NCBI RefSeq assembly: GCF_036323735.1
Contig: NC_086034.1
Span: forward strand, 30,682,439 to 30,746,438
DNA from: Rattus norvegicus
Lineage: Eukaryota > Chordata > Mammalia > Rodentia > Muridae
Direction of reading: 5' to 3'
DNA length: 64,000 nt
Of the stretch, positions 1 to 12,449 are shown piece after piece. The notes beneath the pieces are model-generated. The model was not told the DNA's origin and did not search any database. It saw only the letters and a program-made list of their open reading frames with translations. The translations under genes were made by a program, and so were the position numbers. Numbering within the stretch: position 1 is the first letter of the stretch; every line of letters starts with the position of its first letter.

Positions 1-2723
1 AACACAAATACTGAGAGCTAAAGGGATCCTATTCTATGTGGCCAAAAGAATAGGAAATAAGATGTTGAACAGAATAAATTAAAGAAAAGAGATGGACTAA
101 AGTAAGGGGAGAAGCTTGTAACAGAACAACACTTGGAAACAACGCTTCCGATCAGAAGTTTGTTCACATGAAGAAATGATTTTGCTTGTCATTACTCTCT
201 AGTGTTATTTTTCTGGTATTATACGACAGATATGAGTTCTTGAGATACTGTGAATATATGAATACATATTGATAAAAATAAGAATGACTTTTAGTTTTCT
301 CTCTGTGGCTTTTAAATTTAATAATTCCAAATGACTCAATGAAACTCAGATAACTCAGTCAAGCTGAATCCTATGTAATATGTATGTAAATATTCTCCAC
401 ATTCAATTTGTGACAAGGTCCAGAAGCTGACAGTAACCAACGGTTTGACATTCAATTCCCATAGGTTGCTTGGGAATAAACATGACTGTGAGAAATAACT
501 GTGCACACATCAAATACCCAGTTGCCCAAGTGTCCTGTATCCGTAATTGACAGATGAAAAACAGCAAACACATCTTTGTAGTCTGACATACTACAATATA
601 AATCATCTTACTATGGCTAAAGCTGTGTATTTATATAGTTATTATACTTGGAAATGTGAGTCCTTTAATGGTTCTGACCAGTAACAATACATATTCACAA
701 AGTACGGTATCAGTGAATTGCTCTTAGGAAATGAGATTTATTTTTAGCCTATTACTGTCATTCAGAGACAGACTCCATTGGTCTTATTTGAAAGGAATGA
801 GATGAATGTGGAAACATTTGGTAGTTCTCATAATAATTTTTGTTTGAAGTGAATGTTTCTTATGCTATTGGAGTATAATAAATAGTAAATCATTTTAATG
901 GAGAAATTTTATATCCACAGGCCTTATTATTGAAATATATCATAGTCAAGGATACTTACCATTTTATACCATGTTTACAATAGAAATATGTATGCTGTGA
1001 AAAATATCTCATAGGAAATTCAATACAATCTATTTATGTGATGCAAAACTTAGGAGCCACAAGCATATTCAGTATATATATATTTTTTCAGTTATGTTAA
1101 TTATATTTAGGTTTAAAATATAGACTAAATAAAGTTACATAAAGTGATTAATAATAATTAAAAAATGTATTAAATATATTTATATCAAATAGGTCCAAAT
1201 ATTAAAGTACTAATAGTAAAGTCATTATTCTTTATTATTTAATAGTGAAATAAACATACTAGGTTGATCAAACTGCTGAATGTGAAGTGAATTGCCAAAT
1301 GTAATTTGTCATATTTTAAAGTTTGCATACATTTGTTTATATGCTATACATAGTAATAAAGAGAGATGGATAGAGAAAAAATCTTGTACAATGTTTGTTA
1401 AAAAGTTAATGATAGTATTTGTTTTCTTGTGGATACAAATCTTTTGAATTGCATTATTTTCCTTTGCCCAAATTTCCATCGAATTTAATAAAAATAGTAG
1501 TAGCAAATATTCTTTCCATAAGGGAGGAAAGATGCCATTCAACTAATATTGAAGTGCCAATTTTGTAAAGAAAACTTAGATTTACTGTGAGTCTTCAACT
1601 CATGCATTTCATTGTGTTAAATTCCCAAAGAGCTTGGTCATTTGATTCAGGACACTTTCCCATAAAATGTACATTGCGTAAAAAATAAAGGCAAGATGTT
1701 GATAAGGGTTAAAAAGTAGTGATTAAATGGCATAAAAATTGCTTGCATAATAAACATTACTACTTCATAAGCAGGAAACAGCATAACAATTTGAATGTAT
1801 ATCCAGATCTCTAAGCAGTGAGTCCTCATTGATGAGTAGACACCATTGTTCTGTAGCACAGGTTTAGAAAGACATGGTTACAGCTAAATTTTGTCTTTCT
1901 TCATTTACTATGATGGTAAATTCATGTACTACCTTTTATGCATACATAGTACATACATATATACATAAGATATTCATAATCTATTATTATGATATCCTTG
2001 AACAATATTTTAAAATAAGTTTCTAATGTCATTTATGCAGTAGATATTGGATTTACTAAGCCGACAAAGGTATAGGGAAGTAACAGAACTGTGATGTCAT
2101 TTATGATTATGGTAAAAAATTCTATGCAACAGTTCAATCATTTTCAATACTGAGTAAGATGTAATTTTAGAATAAATAATGGTTTTAATGAGTTATATCC
2201 TAATTAAGTGTGAGTAAAATATAATTGACTAAATTTTCTAATAAACTTCTAACAATTTCTAATAAAAATGAAGTAATAAGAAACTTCATTGTATGGTTTC
2301 TTTGGCTGATTCACAATAGGTGAATGATCCAACCTGAGCATGGCAATACCCTAGCTTTAGATTCACGTTACCATTTAATATGAAAGCTAAAGAAGAACAC
2401 TGCGAAGCCACTTGCAGGAGTTAAAGCTCTAAACCTAGCCAAGAATAAATATCAATTGCCAAACACTGAAAGCATGAATCTTTCATGAAAAATTAAACTG
2501 GATGTGAGTATAGTACAGTGGTGGATATTTGAACCCCCTGGAAAGAACTTTCAAGATGAATACAATATCTATTGTTTTGATCTTTTAATTTGATTATCTT
2601 TTTAAAAACAATTTCTTACTCAATGGGAGAGAAAGGAAAAGGAACTCATTCTTCTTTTTCAATCATTAAACTTTAGAGTATATTTGTTTAATAGGAGTAA
2701 AAGCCACTGAAAACATGAGAAAG
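1..2723. other. AT-rich unassigned DNA
   Basis: I see no recognisable gene, RNA or well-preserved transposable element here. The stretch is strongly AT-rich with short A/T runs and only short chance ORFs (the longest are about 70-77 codons), none with recognisable protein features. It could hold diverged repeats or regulatory DNA that cannot be identified by eye. Confidence 0.6.
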
Positions 2724-2770
2724 AATATATATGTATATATATATATATATGGATATATATATACATATAT
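2724..2770. repeat. (TA)n-rich microsatellite
   Basis: Alternating TA with single interruptions, lying just outside the 3' end of the minus-strand L1 at 2780. It may have grown from the A-rich tail of that L1 or from its AT-rich target site. Confidence 0.85.
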
Positions 2771-2779
2771 AAAATATTA

Positions 2780-5062
2780 GATATATTTCTTTACTTACAC
2801 TTCAAATGTTATTCCCCTTCCTGGTGTCCTGTCCATAAGCCCCCATTCCATCCCCTCCCCTTCCCCCATACGGGTATTCCCCCTATATATCCCTCTTATT
2901 GCCCCTCCCATATTCCCCTGCACTGGGGGTCCAACCTTGGCAGGACCAAGGGCTTCCCCTTCCCCTGGTGTCCCAACCAGGCTATTCTCTGCTACACATG
3001 CAGTTGGAGCCCTGGGTCAGTCCATGTATAGTCTTTCGGTAGTGGTTTAGTCCCTGGAAGCTCTGGTTGGTTGGTTGGCATTGTTGCTTTTATGGGGTTG
3101 CAAGCTCCTTCAACTCTTTCAATACTTCCTCTAATTCCCCCCAAGGGGTCGTATTCTCAGTTCGGTGGTTTGCTCTTAGCATTGACTTCTGTATTGGATA
3201 TGCTCTGGATGTGTCTATCAGGAGAGATTTATATCCAGTCCCTTTCAGCATGCATTTTCTAGCTTCATCAATCTTATCTAGTTTTGGTGGCTGTATATAT
3301 ATGGGCCACATGTGTGTCAGGCTCGGAATGGCCATTCTTTGAGTAGCTGCTCTAAACTTTGCTTCCGCATTCCCTCCTATGTATATTTTTTTCCTCTTTT
3401 AAGGAGTGGGAGCATCTGCATTTTGGTCATCCTTCTTCTTGAGCTTCCTGTGGTCTGTGGATTGCATCTTGGGTAATTTGAGCTTTTTGGCTAATATCCA
3501 CTTATCAATGAGTGCATACCGTTGTGTTTTTCTGTTACTGTGTAACCTCACTCAGGATGATATTTTCTAGTTCATTCCATTTGCCTATGAATTTCATCAA
3601 GTCATTGTGTTTGGTAGCTGAATAGTACTCCATGGTGTAGATATACCACATTTTCTGTATCCATTCCTCTGTTGAAGGGTGTCTGGGTTCTTTCCAGCTT
3701 CTGGCTATTATAAATAAAGCTGCTATGACCATAGTGGACCATGTATCTTTGTTGTATGTTGGAGCATCCTTTGGATATATGCCCAAGAGAGGTATAGCTG
3801 GGTCCTCAGGTAGTAAAATGTCCACTTTTCTGAGGAACCTCCAGACTGATTTCCAGAGTGGTTGTACCAGTTTCCAATCCCATCAACAGTGGAGGAGTGT
3901 TCCTCTTTCTCCACATCCTTGCCAGCATCTGCTGTCACGTGAGTTTTTTTTTTAATCTTAGCCATTCTCACTGGTGTGTTTTGATTTACATTTCCCTGAT
4001 GACTAAGGATGTTGAACATTACTTTAGGTGCTTTTGGGCTATTCAATAATCCTCAGCTGAGAATGTTTTCTTTAGCTCTGTACCTCATTTCTTAATAGGG
4101 TTAGTTGGCTCTCTGGAGTCTAACTTCTTGAGTTCTTTGTATATTTTGGATATTAGCTCTCTATCATATGTAGGATTGGTAACAAACTTTTTCCAATCTG
4201 CTGGTTGCCATTTTGTCCTAATGACAGTGTCTTTTGCTTTACAAAAGCTTTGCAGTTTTATGAGATCCCATTTTTCAATTCTTGATCTTAGAGCACAAGC
4301 AATTGGTGTTTTGTTCAGGAAAATTTTCCCAGTGTCCATGTGTTTGAGACTCTTCCCCACTTTTTCTTCTACTAGTTTCAGTGTGTCTGGTTTGATGTGG
4401 AGGTCCTTGATCCACTTGGACTTAAGCTTTGTACATGGTGATAAGAATGAATCAATTTGCATTCTTGTACATGCTGACCTTCAGTTGAACCAGCACCATT
4501 TGTTGAAAATGCTATCTTTCTTCCATTGTATGGTTTTAGCTCCTTTATCAAAAATCAAGTGACTATAGGTTCGTGGGTTCATTTCTCGGTCTTCAATTCT
4601 GTTCCACTGATCTATCTGCCTGTCTCTGTACCAATACCATACAGTTATATGACTATCGCTTTGAAATACTGCTTGAAGTCAGGGATGGTGATTCCCCCAG
4701 AAATTCTTTTATTGTTGAGCATAGTTTTCGCTGTCCGGGGTTTTTGTTTTATTCCAAATGAGTTTGCAAATTGCTCTTTCTATCTCTATAAAGAATTGAG
4801 TAGGAATTTTGATGGGTATTGCATTGAATCTGTAGATTGCTTTTGGCAAAATTGCCATCTTTACTGTATTAATCCTGCCAATTCATGAGCATGGAAGATC
4901 TTTCCATCTTCTGAGATCTTCCTCAATTTCTTTCTTCAGAGACTTGAAGTAATAAACAGGCTGAGAAAGAAATTAAGGAAATGACACCCTTCACAATAGT
5001 CACAAATCATATAAAATATCTTGGTGTGACTTTAACGAAGCAAGTGAAAGATCTGTATGATG
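2780..5062 (-). mobile_element. LINE-1, 5'-truncated, with inverted 5' tip (twin priming)
   Basis: The minus strand carries an L1 3' UTR (about 2780-3490, C-rich on the plus strand) and then the last third of ORF2 up to about 4950. At 4950 the homology flips: 4951-5062 matches L1 ORF2 on the plus strand, namely the segment encoding the residues just upstream of where the minus part starts. The two parts are adjacent in the parental element and opposite in orientation, which is the signature of twin-primed reverse transcription. Both parts carry several stops and frameshifts, so the copy is old. I could not define a target-site duplication. Confidence 0.9.
3491..4950 (-). pseudogene. ORF2: L1 ORF2 fragment (C-terminal part), broken
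   Basis: This is the 3' end of L1 ORF2, the endonuclease/reverse transcriptase of LINE-1. Conceptual translation on the minus strand gives recognisable blocks. One runs over 4462-4085 (ending in a KELKKLDSREPTNPIKK-like stretch). Another over 3825-3535 holds the C-terminal PEDPAIPLLGIYPKDAPTYN region and YTMEYYSAT. They lie in different frames with stops between them. The ancestral stop codon is at 3491-3493. The endonuclease and core RT domains are absent because of 5' truncation. The Cys-rich knuckle region near 3900 is frameshifted. It cannot encode a functional protein. Confidence 0.88.
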
Positions 5063-5732
5063 AGTTATTTTTTATATTGTTACTATTGTACATTAGTAAC
5101 AGCAAAAGATAAAGTAAAAAGGCAAGAAAAAAGTTTCAAAGCATGGTAAACCTAAGAGATACCATGCTGATAGCCATTAGTAGAACAGGAACTGAGATTA
5201 AAATCATGCTAGAGGTGGTCAAGTAATAGTGATTAAAAAAAAACTGTTGACTACTGCTGTGGTTTTTGCAGACCCCTTGTGGTTTGTAATGTTCTGTGTT
5301 GGAAATTTCTTCTCCAGTGAGAAACCTTAAGAGGTAGAGGTCATTGGGTTGAGTCATTGTGACTGGTTCTCCTGGAGAATCTAAATGGTTCTTATGTGCT
5401 GGGGGTCAACCCCAGCACTTCTTTCTTGTTTAGTTCTTATTTAAGAGAGAGAAGACAATCCATGAGGTAAAACTTGGTCTTACAAGATATCTAGAGTTAT
5501 TTTATAACAATAAAATTGTTTACCTATCTTAAGTCTAAGTCACTTTGCTTCAGTAGCTGACTTGGTTTCTGAGTTCCTCTGAAGAGAAACTGTTTAGCAC
5601 CTCATGTTTAAACAGCAGTGGATTAAATAAAGTCACCTTTGTTCTATCTCTTCAGGAACTTCCATGCTTTAACTCCCAGCCTCCTAGTTGAAGTCACAGG
5701 AAGAAAAAGAGACATATTGAAAAATGATTTTA
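5063..5732. other. Unassigned spacer between two L1 elements
   Basis: No gene or clear repeat is recognised between the inverted L1 tip and the 5' end of the next L1. A short perfect inverted repeat occurs at 5396-5418. The longest ORF (73 codons, minus strand) has no recognisable motif. Confidence 0.5.
5396..5418. other. Perfect 9-bp inverted repeat (hairpin)
   Basis: GTGCTGGGG is followed by the loop GTCAA and then CCCCAGCAC, giving a 9-bp GC-rich perfect stem with a 5-nt loop in otherwise AT-rich DNA. No T-run follows, and a role as a regulatory or RNA element is not shown. Confidence 0.6.
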
Positions 5733-6453
5733 ACCCAAATCCTGTTGGGGAGAGAGCTGGTCAATCCTGAGAGCTCAGGGGAGACCACTACTTGGGCTCA
5801 CATTCCTGGCCCAAGAGAAACCCTCCTAGAACCCTCTGGATTACCATTTAAATATTTTCCTCAAAATATTCAATTCTAAATAACAATTAAGTATTTGGAA
5901 CCTAGGAGCAATCAGGGAGAGGAACCTTCTGTTTTCTGTCTGTGTGCAGAGCTGAAAACCAGTCCCAAGGAACACTGACACACCTGAGAGCAGAAGGAAT
6001 TCCACCACTTCTTCTCCCAAGGACCCACCTGGAGTCCTCAGGACACACAAACCCAGGAGAAATCTGGGACAGGATACTTCCAGTTTCTGCCTGTGTACAG
6101 AGTTGATCAGGTCTCACAGCTCTCTGTACCCAAATACCGTGGGAAGAGAGCTAGACTCTCAGAGGTGTGGACAATCCTGAGGGCTCGGGGGGTTGGGGGG
6201 CACCACCTCTGCTCACATTCCTGGCCCAAAAAGAACCTGCCTGGACCCTTCTGGACACAGAAACCAAGGAGCAGTCTGGGACAGGATCCTTTTGGTGTCT
6301 GCATGCACCTGGAACTGACATGGTGACACAGCTTTCCGTACCCAGATATGTCTGAGAGAAAGTGGGTCTCCAGGAGTGCTGACACACAGGCTTACAGGGA
6401 GGGTCAAGCCACTGTGAGAGACAGCAAGACTAGCTTATACAAGAGATAACCAC
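5733..6453 (+). promoter_or_regulatory. Degenerate L1 5' UTR with repeated units
   Basis: A block resembling TCACATTCCTGGCCCAAGAG occurs near 5800 and again near 6215, about 415 bp apart. Related cassettes (for example CCCAAAT followed by GGGAGAGAGCT near 5735 and again near 6127) recur as well. The same cassettes occur in the 605-bp monomers at 40734-41885. This identifies the block as a decayed monomeric L1 promoter, probably inactive. Confidence 0.75.
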
Positions 6454-7540
6454 ATGTCAAGAGGCAAGCATAGGGACCTAAGCAACAGAAACCAAGACAA
6501 CTTGACATCATAAGAGCACAGTCCTCCCACTAAAGAAAATACAGAATATATCAGCACAACAGAAAAGCAAAATAAGGATTTAAAGTCACATCTCACGATG
6601 ATGAGAGAGGACTTTAAGAAGGACATAAATAACTCCCTTAAAGAAATACAGGACAACACAAGTAAACAAGTAGAAGCCCTTAATGAGGAAACAAAAAAAT
6701 TCCTTACAGAATTATAGGAAAACACAACCAAAAAGATGAAGGAAGTGAACAAAACCATCCAGTATCTAAAAATGGAAATAGAAACAGTAAAGAAATTACA
6801 AAGGAAGACAACCCTGGAGATAGAAAACCTAGGAAAGAGATCAGGAGTAATAGACACAAGCATCTCCAACAGAATATAGAAGAGAGAATCTCAGGGGCAG
6901 CAAATACCTTAGAAAACATTCACAACCTTCAAAGAAAATTTAAAATGCAAAAAGCTCCTAACCCAAAACATCCAGGAAATCCAGGACACAAAGAGAAGGT
7001 CAAACCTAAGGATAATAGGTATAGAAGAGATCAAAGATCCCAATTTAAAGGGCCAGTAAATATCTTCAACAAAAATTATAGAAGGAAACTTCCCTAACCT
7101 GAAGAAAGAGATGCCCAAAAACATATAGGAAGACTGCAGAACACCAAACAGATTGAACCAGAAAAGAAATTCCTCCCATCATATAGTAAACAAAACAACA
7201 AATGAAGAAAACACAGAAAGAATATTAAAAGCAGTTAGGGAAAAAGGTCAAGTGACATATAAAGGCAGACCTATCAGAATTACACCAGACTCCTCAGCAG
7301 AGACTATGAAAGCTAGAAGATACTGGTCATATTTCATAAAGACCCTAAGCGAACACAAATGCCAGCCCAGGCTACTACATCCAGCAAAACTCAATTAACA
7401 TAAATAGAGAAAACAAGATATTCCATTACGAAACCAAATTTACACAATATCTTTTCAGAAATCCAGTCCTACAAGGGATAATACATGGAATACTCCAACA
7501 CAAGGAGGGAAACTATGTTCTAGGAAAAGCAAGGGATTAA
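6454..7540 (+). pseudogene. ORF1: L1 ORF1 remnant
   Basis: This aligns along its length with the intact ORF1 at 42080-43153, which encodes the trimeric RNA-binding chaperone of the L1 RNP. The ancestral ATG at 6454 is preserved, followed by a basic SRGKH-like start. In-frame stops and frameshifts then appear, for example after the coiled-coil region near 6715. An 81-codon open piece at 7153-7398 preserves the motif REKGQVTYKGRPIRITPD from the end of the RRM and start of the C-terminal domain. The ancestral stop is at 7538-7540. It is non-functional. Confidence 0.88.
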
Positions 7541-8993
7541 TCATCTTGTGATGAACCCAAAAGAAGAGAGACACTCAAACATAATTCCCCCTCTAACAAC
7601 AAAATAACAGTAAAGAAAAATCACTATTTTTTAATATCTCTTATCATCAATGGACTCAATTCCCCAATAAAAAGACATAGACTAAGAGACTGAATATGTA
7701 AATAGGACCCAGGATTTTGCTGCATACAGGAAACATACCTCAATGACAAAGACAGATACTACCTCAGAGTAAAAGGCTGGGAAAGAATTTTCTAAGCAAA
7801 AGTCCCAAGACAAAGCGGGAGTAGCCATTCTAATATCCAATAAAATCAAATTTCAACCAAAAGTTATCAAAAAAGATAAGGAAGGATACTAAATTCATTA
7901 AAGGAAAAATCCAGCAAGATGAATTCTCAATCTTGAATATGCTCCAAATGCAAGGGTACCTATATTCATAAAAGAAACCTTACTAAATATCAAACACACA
8001 TTGCACCTCACATGATAATAGTGGGAGACTTTAATACCACACTCTTATCAATGGAAACAGAAACAAAACAGAGACATAGAGAAACTAACAGACATTATGA
8101 AGCAAATGAAGTTACTAAACAGATATTTATAGAACATTTCATTGCAAAACCATATATATTTTTTTTTCTTCTCACCACCTCATGGCACCTTCTCCAAAAT
8201 TGACCATATAATTGGTCACAAAACAGGCCTTAGGAGATACAAGAAGATTGAAATAATCCCATGCACCCTATCCGATCACCACCGATTAAGGCAGGTCTTC
8301 AATAACAAAAAAAAAAAACAAAAACAGAAAGTCCATATACACACAGAAGTGGAACAGCACTTTACTCAGTGGTAAATTGGACAAGGAAGAATTTAAAGAC
8401 TTTTTAGAATTTAAGGAAAATAAATGCACAGCATACCCAAATTTATGGGACACAATGAAAGCAGTGCTAAGAGGAAAACGCATAGCACTGAGAGTTCTTC
8501 TGAAAAGAAACTGGAAAGAGTATGCACTAGCAACTTGACAGGACACCTAAATGCTCTAGAATAAAATGAAGCAAATATTCCCAAGAGGAGTAGAAGGCAG
8601 GAAATAAACAAACTCATAGCTGAAATCAACCAAGTAGAAACAAAAAGAATTATACAAAGAATCAACAAAACCAGGAGCTGGTTCTTCAAGAAAATCAACA
8701 ATTTAGATAAACCCTTAACCAGATTAACCAGAAGGCACAGAGGGAGTATCCAAATTAACAAAATCAGAAATAAAAAAGGTAGACAGACATAGCAACAGAT
8801 TCTGAGGAAATTCAAAAAAATCATCCGATCCTACCACAAAAGCCTATATTCAACAAAACTGGAAAATCAAGATGAAATGAAAAATTTACTAGACAGATAC
8901 CAGGTACCAAAGTTAAAAAAGACCAGATAAATGATCTAAACAGTCCCATAATTCCTAAAGAAATAGAAGCAGTTATTAAAATTTTCCCAACCA

Positions 8994-9093
8994 GGGGCTG
9001 GGGATTTAGCTCAGTGGTAGAGCGCTTACCTAGGAAGCGCAAGGCCCTGGGTTCGGTCCCCAGCTCCAAAAAAAAAAAAAAAAAAAAAAAAAA
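8994..9093 (+). mobile_element. ID SINE (BC1/tRNA-Ala-derived) inserted in L1 ORF2
   Basis: The 74-bp core at 8994-9067 starts GGGGCTGGGGATTTAGCTCA (an A-box-like pol III element) and has a GGTTCGGTCCCC B box. It is followed by an A-tail of about 26 nt. Flanks repeat TTTCCCAACCA (8983-8993 and 9094-9104), a target-site duplication of the L1 sequence. The core is well preserved, so the insertion is fairly recent. ID elements are much more abundant in rat than in mouse, which supports the species call. Confidence 0.95.
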
Positions 9094-9104
9094 TTTCCCA
9101 ACCA

Positions 9105-9128
9105 AAAAAAAAAAAAAAAAAAAAAAAA
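9105..9128 (+). repeat. Expanded poly(A) run inside L1 ORF2
   Basis: About 24 consecutive A residues follow the right-hand target-site duplication of the ID element. The homologous site in the young L1 (44617-44621) has only five A residues. Confidence 0.8.
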
Positions 9129-11661
9129 GACCAGGACCAGGTGGGTTTAGTGCTGAATTCTATCAGACCTTCAAAAAAGACCCAACACCAGTACTGCTCA
9201 AATGATTCCACAAAATAGAAACAGAAGAAACACTACCTAATTCCTTCTATGAAGCCACAATTATGCTTCTACTTAAACCGCAAATACCCAACAAAGAAAG
9301 AGAACTCAGGCCAATTTCCCTTACGAATATTGACAGAGAAATACTCAATAAAATTCTTGCAAACTGAATCCAAGAAGATTTTAAAATGATCATGTATCAT
9401 AATCATGTAGACTTCATCTCAGGGATGCAGGGATTGTTCAATATACAGAAATCCATCAATGTAATACAATATGTAAACAAACACAATGAAAAAAACCAAA
9501 TGATCATCTCATTAGTTGTTGAGAAAGCTTTTGACAAAATTAAACACCTCTTCATGTTAAAAGACTTGGAAAGATCAGAAATTCAAGGCCCATAGCTAAA
9601 CATAGCCAGAGCAATATGCAGCAAACCAGTAATCAACATCAATGTAAATGGACAGAAACTTGATGCCATTCCACTAAAATCAGGGACTATACAAAGCTGC
9701 TCACTCTCTCCTTTCTAATTCAATATCATATTCAAAGTCCAAGCCAGAGCAATCAGAAAATAAAGGAGGTCAAAGGGATATGAATTGGAAAAGAAGAATT
9801 CAAAATATCTTTATTTGCAACTGAAATGTTAGTATACTTAAGTGATCACAAAAGTTCCACCAGAGAGCTCCTAAACCTGACAAACAAGTTCAGCAAAGTG
9901 GCTGAATATAAAATTAACTCAAACAAATCAGTAGCCTTCCTCTACTCAAAGGATAAACAGGCTGAGAAAGAAATTAGGGAAATGACATCCTTCACAATTG
10001 TTAGAAATAAAATAAAATACCTCACTGTGACTCTAACACAGCAGTGAAAGATCTGTATGACAAGATCTTCAAGTCTCTGAAGAAAGAAATTGAAGAAGAT
10101 CTCAGAAGGTGGAAAGATCTTCCAGGTCATAGAGTAGCCAGATTAATATAGTAAAAATTACCATTTTGCCAAAAGCATTCTACAGATTCAATGCAATCCC
10201 CATCAATATTCCAGCTCAGTTCTTCATAGTGCTAGAAAGAGCAATTTGCAAATTCATTTGGAATAACAACAACAACAACAAAATCCTCAACAACAAAACA
10301 ACTTCTGGAGAATCACCATCCTTGATCTCAAACTGTATTACAGAGCAATAGTGATAAAAACTGTATGGTATTGGTAAAGAGACAGGCAATTAGATCAACA
10401 GAATATAATTGAAGACCCAGAAATGAACGCGCACACCTATGGTCACTTGATATTTGACAAAGGAGCTAAAGCCATCCAGTGGAAAAAAAGATAATATTTT
10501 CAAAAAATGGTGCTGCTTAAACTGAAGGTCAGCATGTAGAAGAATGAAAATCAACCCATTCTTATCACCCTAAACAAAGTTCAAGTCCAAGTAGATCCAG
10601 GACCTCTACATAAAACCAGATACACTCAAACTAATAGAAGAAAAAGTGGGCAAGAGGCTCAAACACAGGCACTCAGGAAAATTTCTTGATCAGAACACCA
10701 GTGGATTATGAATCAAGAACCAAGAGTCTTGGCTTAAGATCTAGAATTTACAAACAGGATTTCATAAAATTTCAAAGCTTCTGTAAAGCAAAGGACACTG
10801 TCATTAGGACAAAATGGCAACCAATATAATGGGAAAAGTTCTTTACCAATTGTACATCTGATAGAAAGCATATATCCAATATATACAAAGAACTCAATAT
10901 GTTGGACTCCAGAGAGTCATATAACCCTTTTCAAAATGGAGTACAGAGCTAAACAAAGAATACTCAGCTGAGGAATATCTAATGCCTGAGAAGGACCTAA
11001 AGAAATGTTCAACATCCTTCGTCATCAGGGAAATGCAAATTAAAACAACCCTGAGATTGCACCTCATACAAATCAGAATGGCTAAGATAACTCAGGTGAC
11101 AGCAGATGCTGGTGAGGATGAGAGAAAGGAACACTATTCAATTTTTGGTGGGATTGGTAGCTGGTACAAGCACTCTAGAATTCATTCTGGAGGCTCCTCA
11201 GAAATTTGGACATCGTACTACCTGAGGACCCAGCTCTACCACTCCTGGACATATACCCAAAAGATGGTTCAACATATAGCAAGGACACTTGCTCCACTAT
11301 GCTCATAGCAGTCTTATTTACAATAGCCAGAAGTTTTAAAGAACCCAGATACCCTTCAACAGAGGAATGTATACAGAAAATATGGTACATCTACACAATG
11401 GAGTACTACTCAGCTATCAAAAGCAATTGCTCCATGAAGTTTATAGCAAATGGATGGAACTAGAAAATATTATCTTGAGTGAGGTAACCTAATCACAAAA
11501 TACCACACATGGTATGCACTCACTCATAAGTGGATATTAACCCAAATGCTCGATTACACAAGAAACAATCCACAGACCACATGAAGCTAAAGAAGAAGGA
11601 TGACCAAAGTGCATTAGTCCTCCTTAAAGGGGGGAACAAAAATACAAAAATATTTAAACTC

Positions 11662-11752
11662 TTTTTTTTCTTTTTTTCGGAGCTGGGGACCGAACCCAAG
11701 GCCTTGCGCTTGCTAGGCAAGCGCTCTACTACTGAGCTAAATCCCCAACCCC
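11662..11752 (-). mobile_element. ID SINE, minus strand, in L1 3' UTR
   Basis: The reverse complement of an ID core occupies 11679-11752, with a T-rich stretch (the A-tail on the minus strand) at 11662-11678. It is flanked by the 15-bp direct repeat ACAAAAATATTTAAA at 11644-11658 and 11754-11768. The B box and A box equivalents are intact. Confidence 0.95.
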
Positions 11753-11848
11753 AACAAAAATATTTAAAGGAGGAGTTATTGAGACATAATTTGGAGCAGA
11801 GACCAAAGGAATGGCCATTTAGAGCCTGCCCTATCTGGGGATACAGCC

Positions 11849-11901
11849 TATATATACATACATAAATAAATAAATGTATGTATATATATATATGTATATA
11901 T

Positions 11902-11932
<31 letters not shown>
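11849..11932. repeat. TA-rich microsatellite
   Basis: Compound TATATA/CATA/TAAA repeats ending in an uninterrupted (AT)n block, embedded in the old L1 3' UTR. Confidence 0.85.
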
Positions 11933-12449
11933 CCACCAAACTCAGACAATATTGCTGATGCCAAGAAGTACATGCTTAGAGGAGCCTGATATAGCTGTCT
12001 CCTGAGAGGCTATGACAGAGTCTGTCAAATACAGTGGCAAATGCTAACAGCCAACCATTAAACTGAGAACAGGGTTCCTGTTGGAAGAGTTAGAGAAAGG
12101 ATTCAAGGAATTGTAGAGGCTGGCATTCCCATAAGAACAATATTAACTAACCAGAGCTCTCAGGGACTAAACCACTACCCAAAGAGTACACAGGCACAGA
12201 CCCATGACTCTACCTGCATACGGAGCAGAGGATGGCCTTGTTGGGCACCATTGGGAGGAAAAGCCCTTGGTCCTGCCAAGGATGAACCCCTCCCCATTGT
12301 AAGAGACTATCAGGGTGGTTATGGGTAGATAGTTGGGGAGGGGAAATGATCTAATACAAGAAAGGGGAGGGGTGATTAATTAGGGGGTTTATGGAAGGGA
12401 AAGTGGGTAACTTGAAATATAAATAAAAAATATCCAATATAAAAAAGAA

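Larger units (their letters stand above)
7594..11540 (+). pseudogene. ORF2: L1 ORF2 remnant (endonuclease + RT), with two SINE insertions
   Basis: This aligns with ORF2 of the younger L1 from the endonuclease start (near 7594, ATG lost) through a VGDFNT-like endonuclease motif (about 8020), the palm region with a degraded FADD equivalent (about 9815), and the C-terminal block at 11206-11463 ([25 protein letters not shown]). Numerous stops and indels break the frame. ID SINEs have inserted at 8994 within the RT N-terminal part and at 11679 just downstream in the 3' UTR. The ancestral stop is TAA at 11538-11540. Confidence 0.88.
5733..12449 (+). mobile_element. Old, nearly full-length LINE-1
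   Basis: A complete L1 architecture can be followed by similarity to the younger copy at 40734-47774. There is a 5' UTR with decayed monomers (5733-6453), then ORF1 (6454-7540), ORF2 (about 7594-11540), a 3' UTR and an A-rich tail ending near 12449. The element carries many stops and frameshifts and two ID SINE insertions, so it predates those SINEs. It reaches the 5' UTR, so it was inserted at or near full length. No convincing target-site duplication was found. Confidence 0.9.
11541..12449 (+). other. L1 3' UTR with A-rich tail
   Basis: This runs from the ORF2 stop to an AATAAA-containing A-rich end near 12420-12449. It shares the GTTAGAGAAAGGA block (near 12085) with the other 3' UTRs in the window. 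It is interrupted by an ID SINE and a TA-rich microsatellite. Confidence 0.8.

Noticed and set aside
4128..4562. 144-codon plus-strand ORF
   Set aside because: It is antisense to the L1 ORF2 remnant. The same antisense frame recurs in the other L1 copies (for example 15733-16050 and 24183-24500), so it is a shadow of ORF2.
8994..9067. tRNA gene
   Set aside because: The A and B boxes are those of an ID SINE. The A-tail and target-site duplication show a retroposon rather than a tRNA gene.
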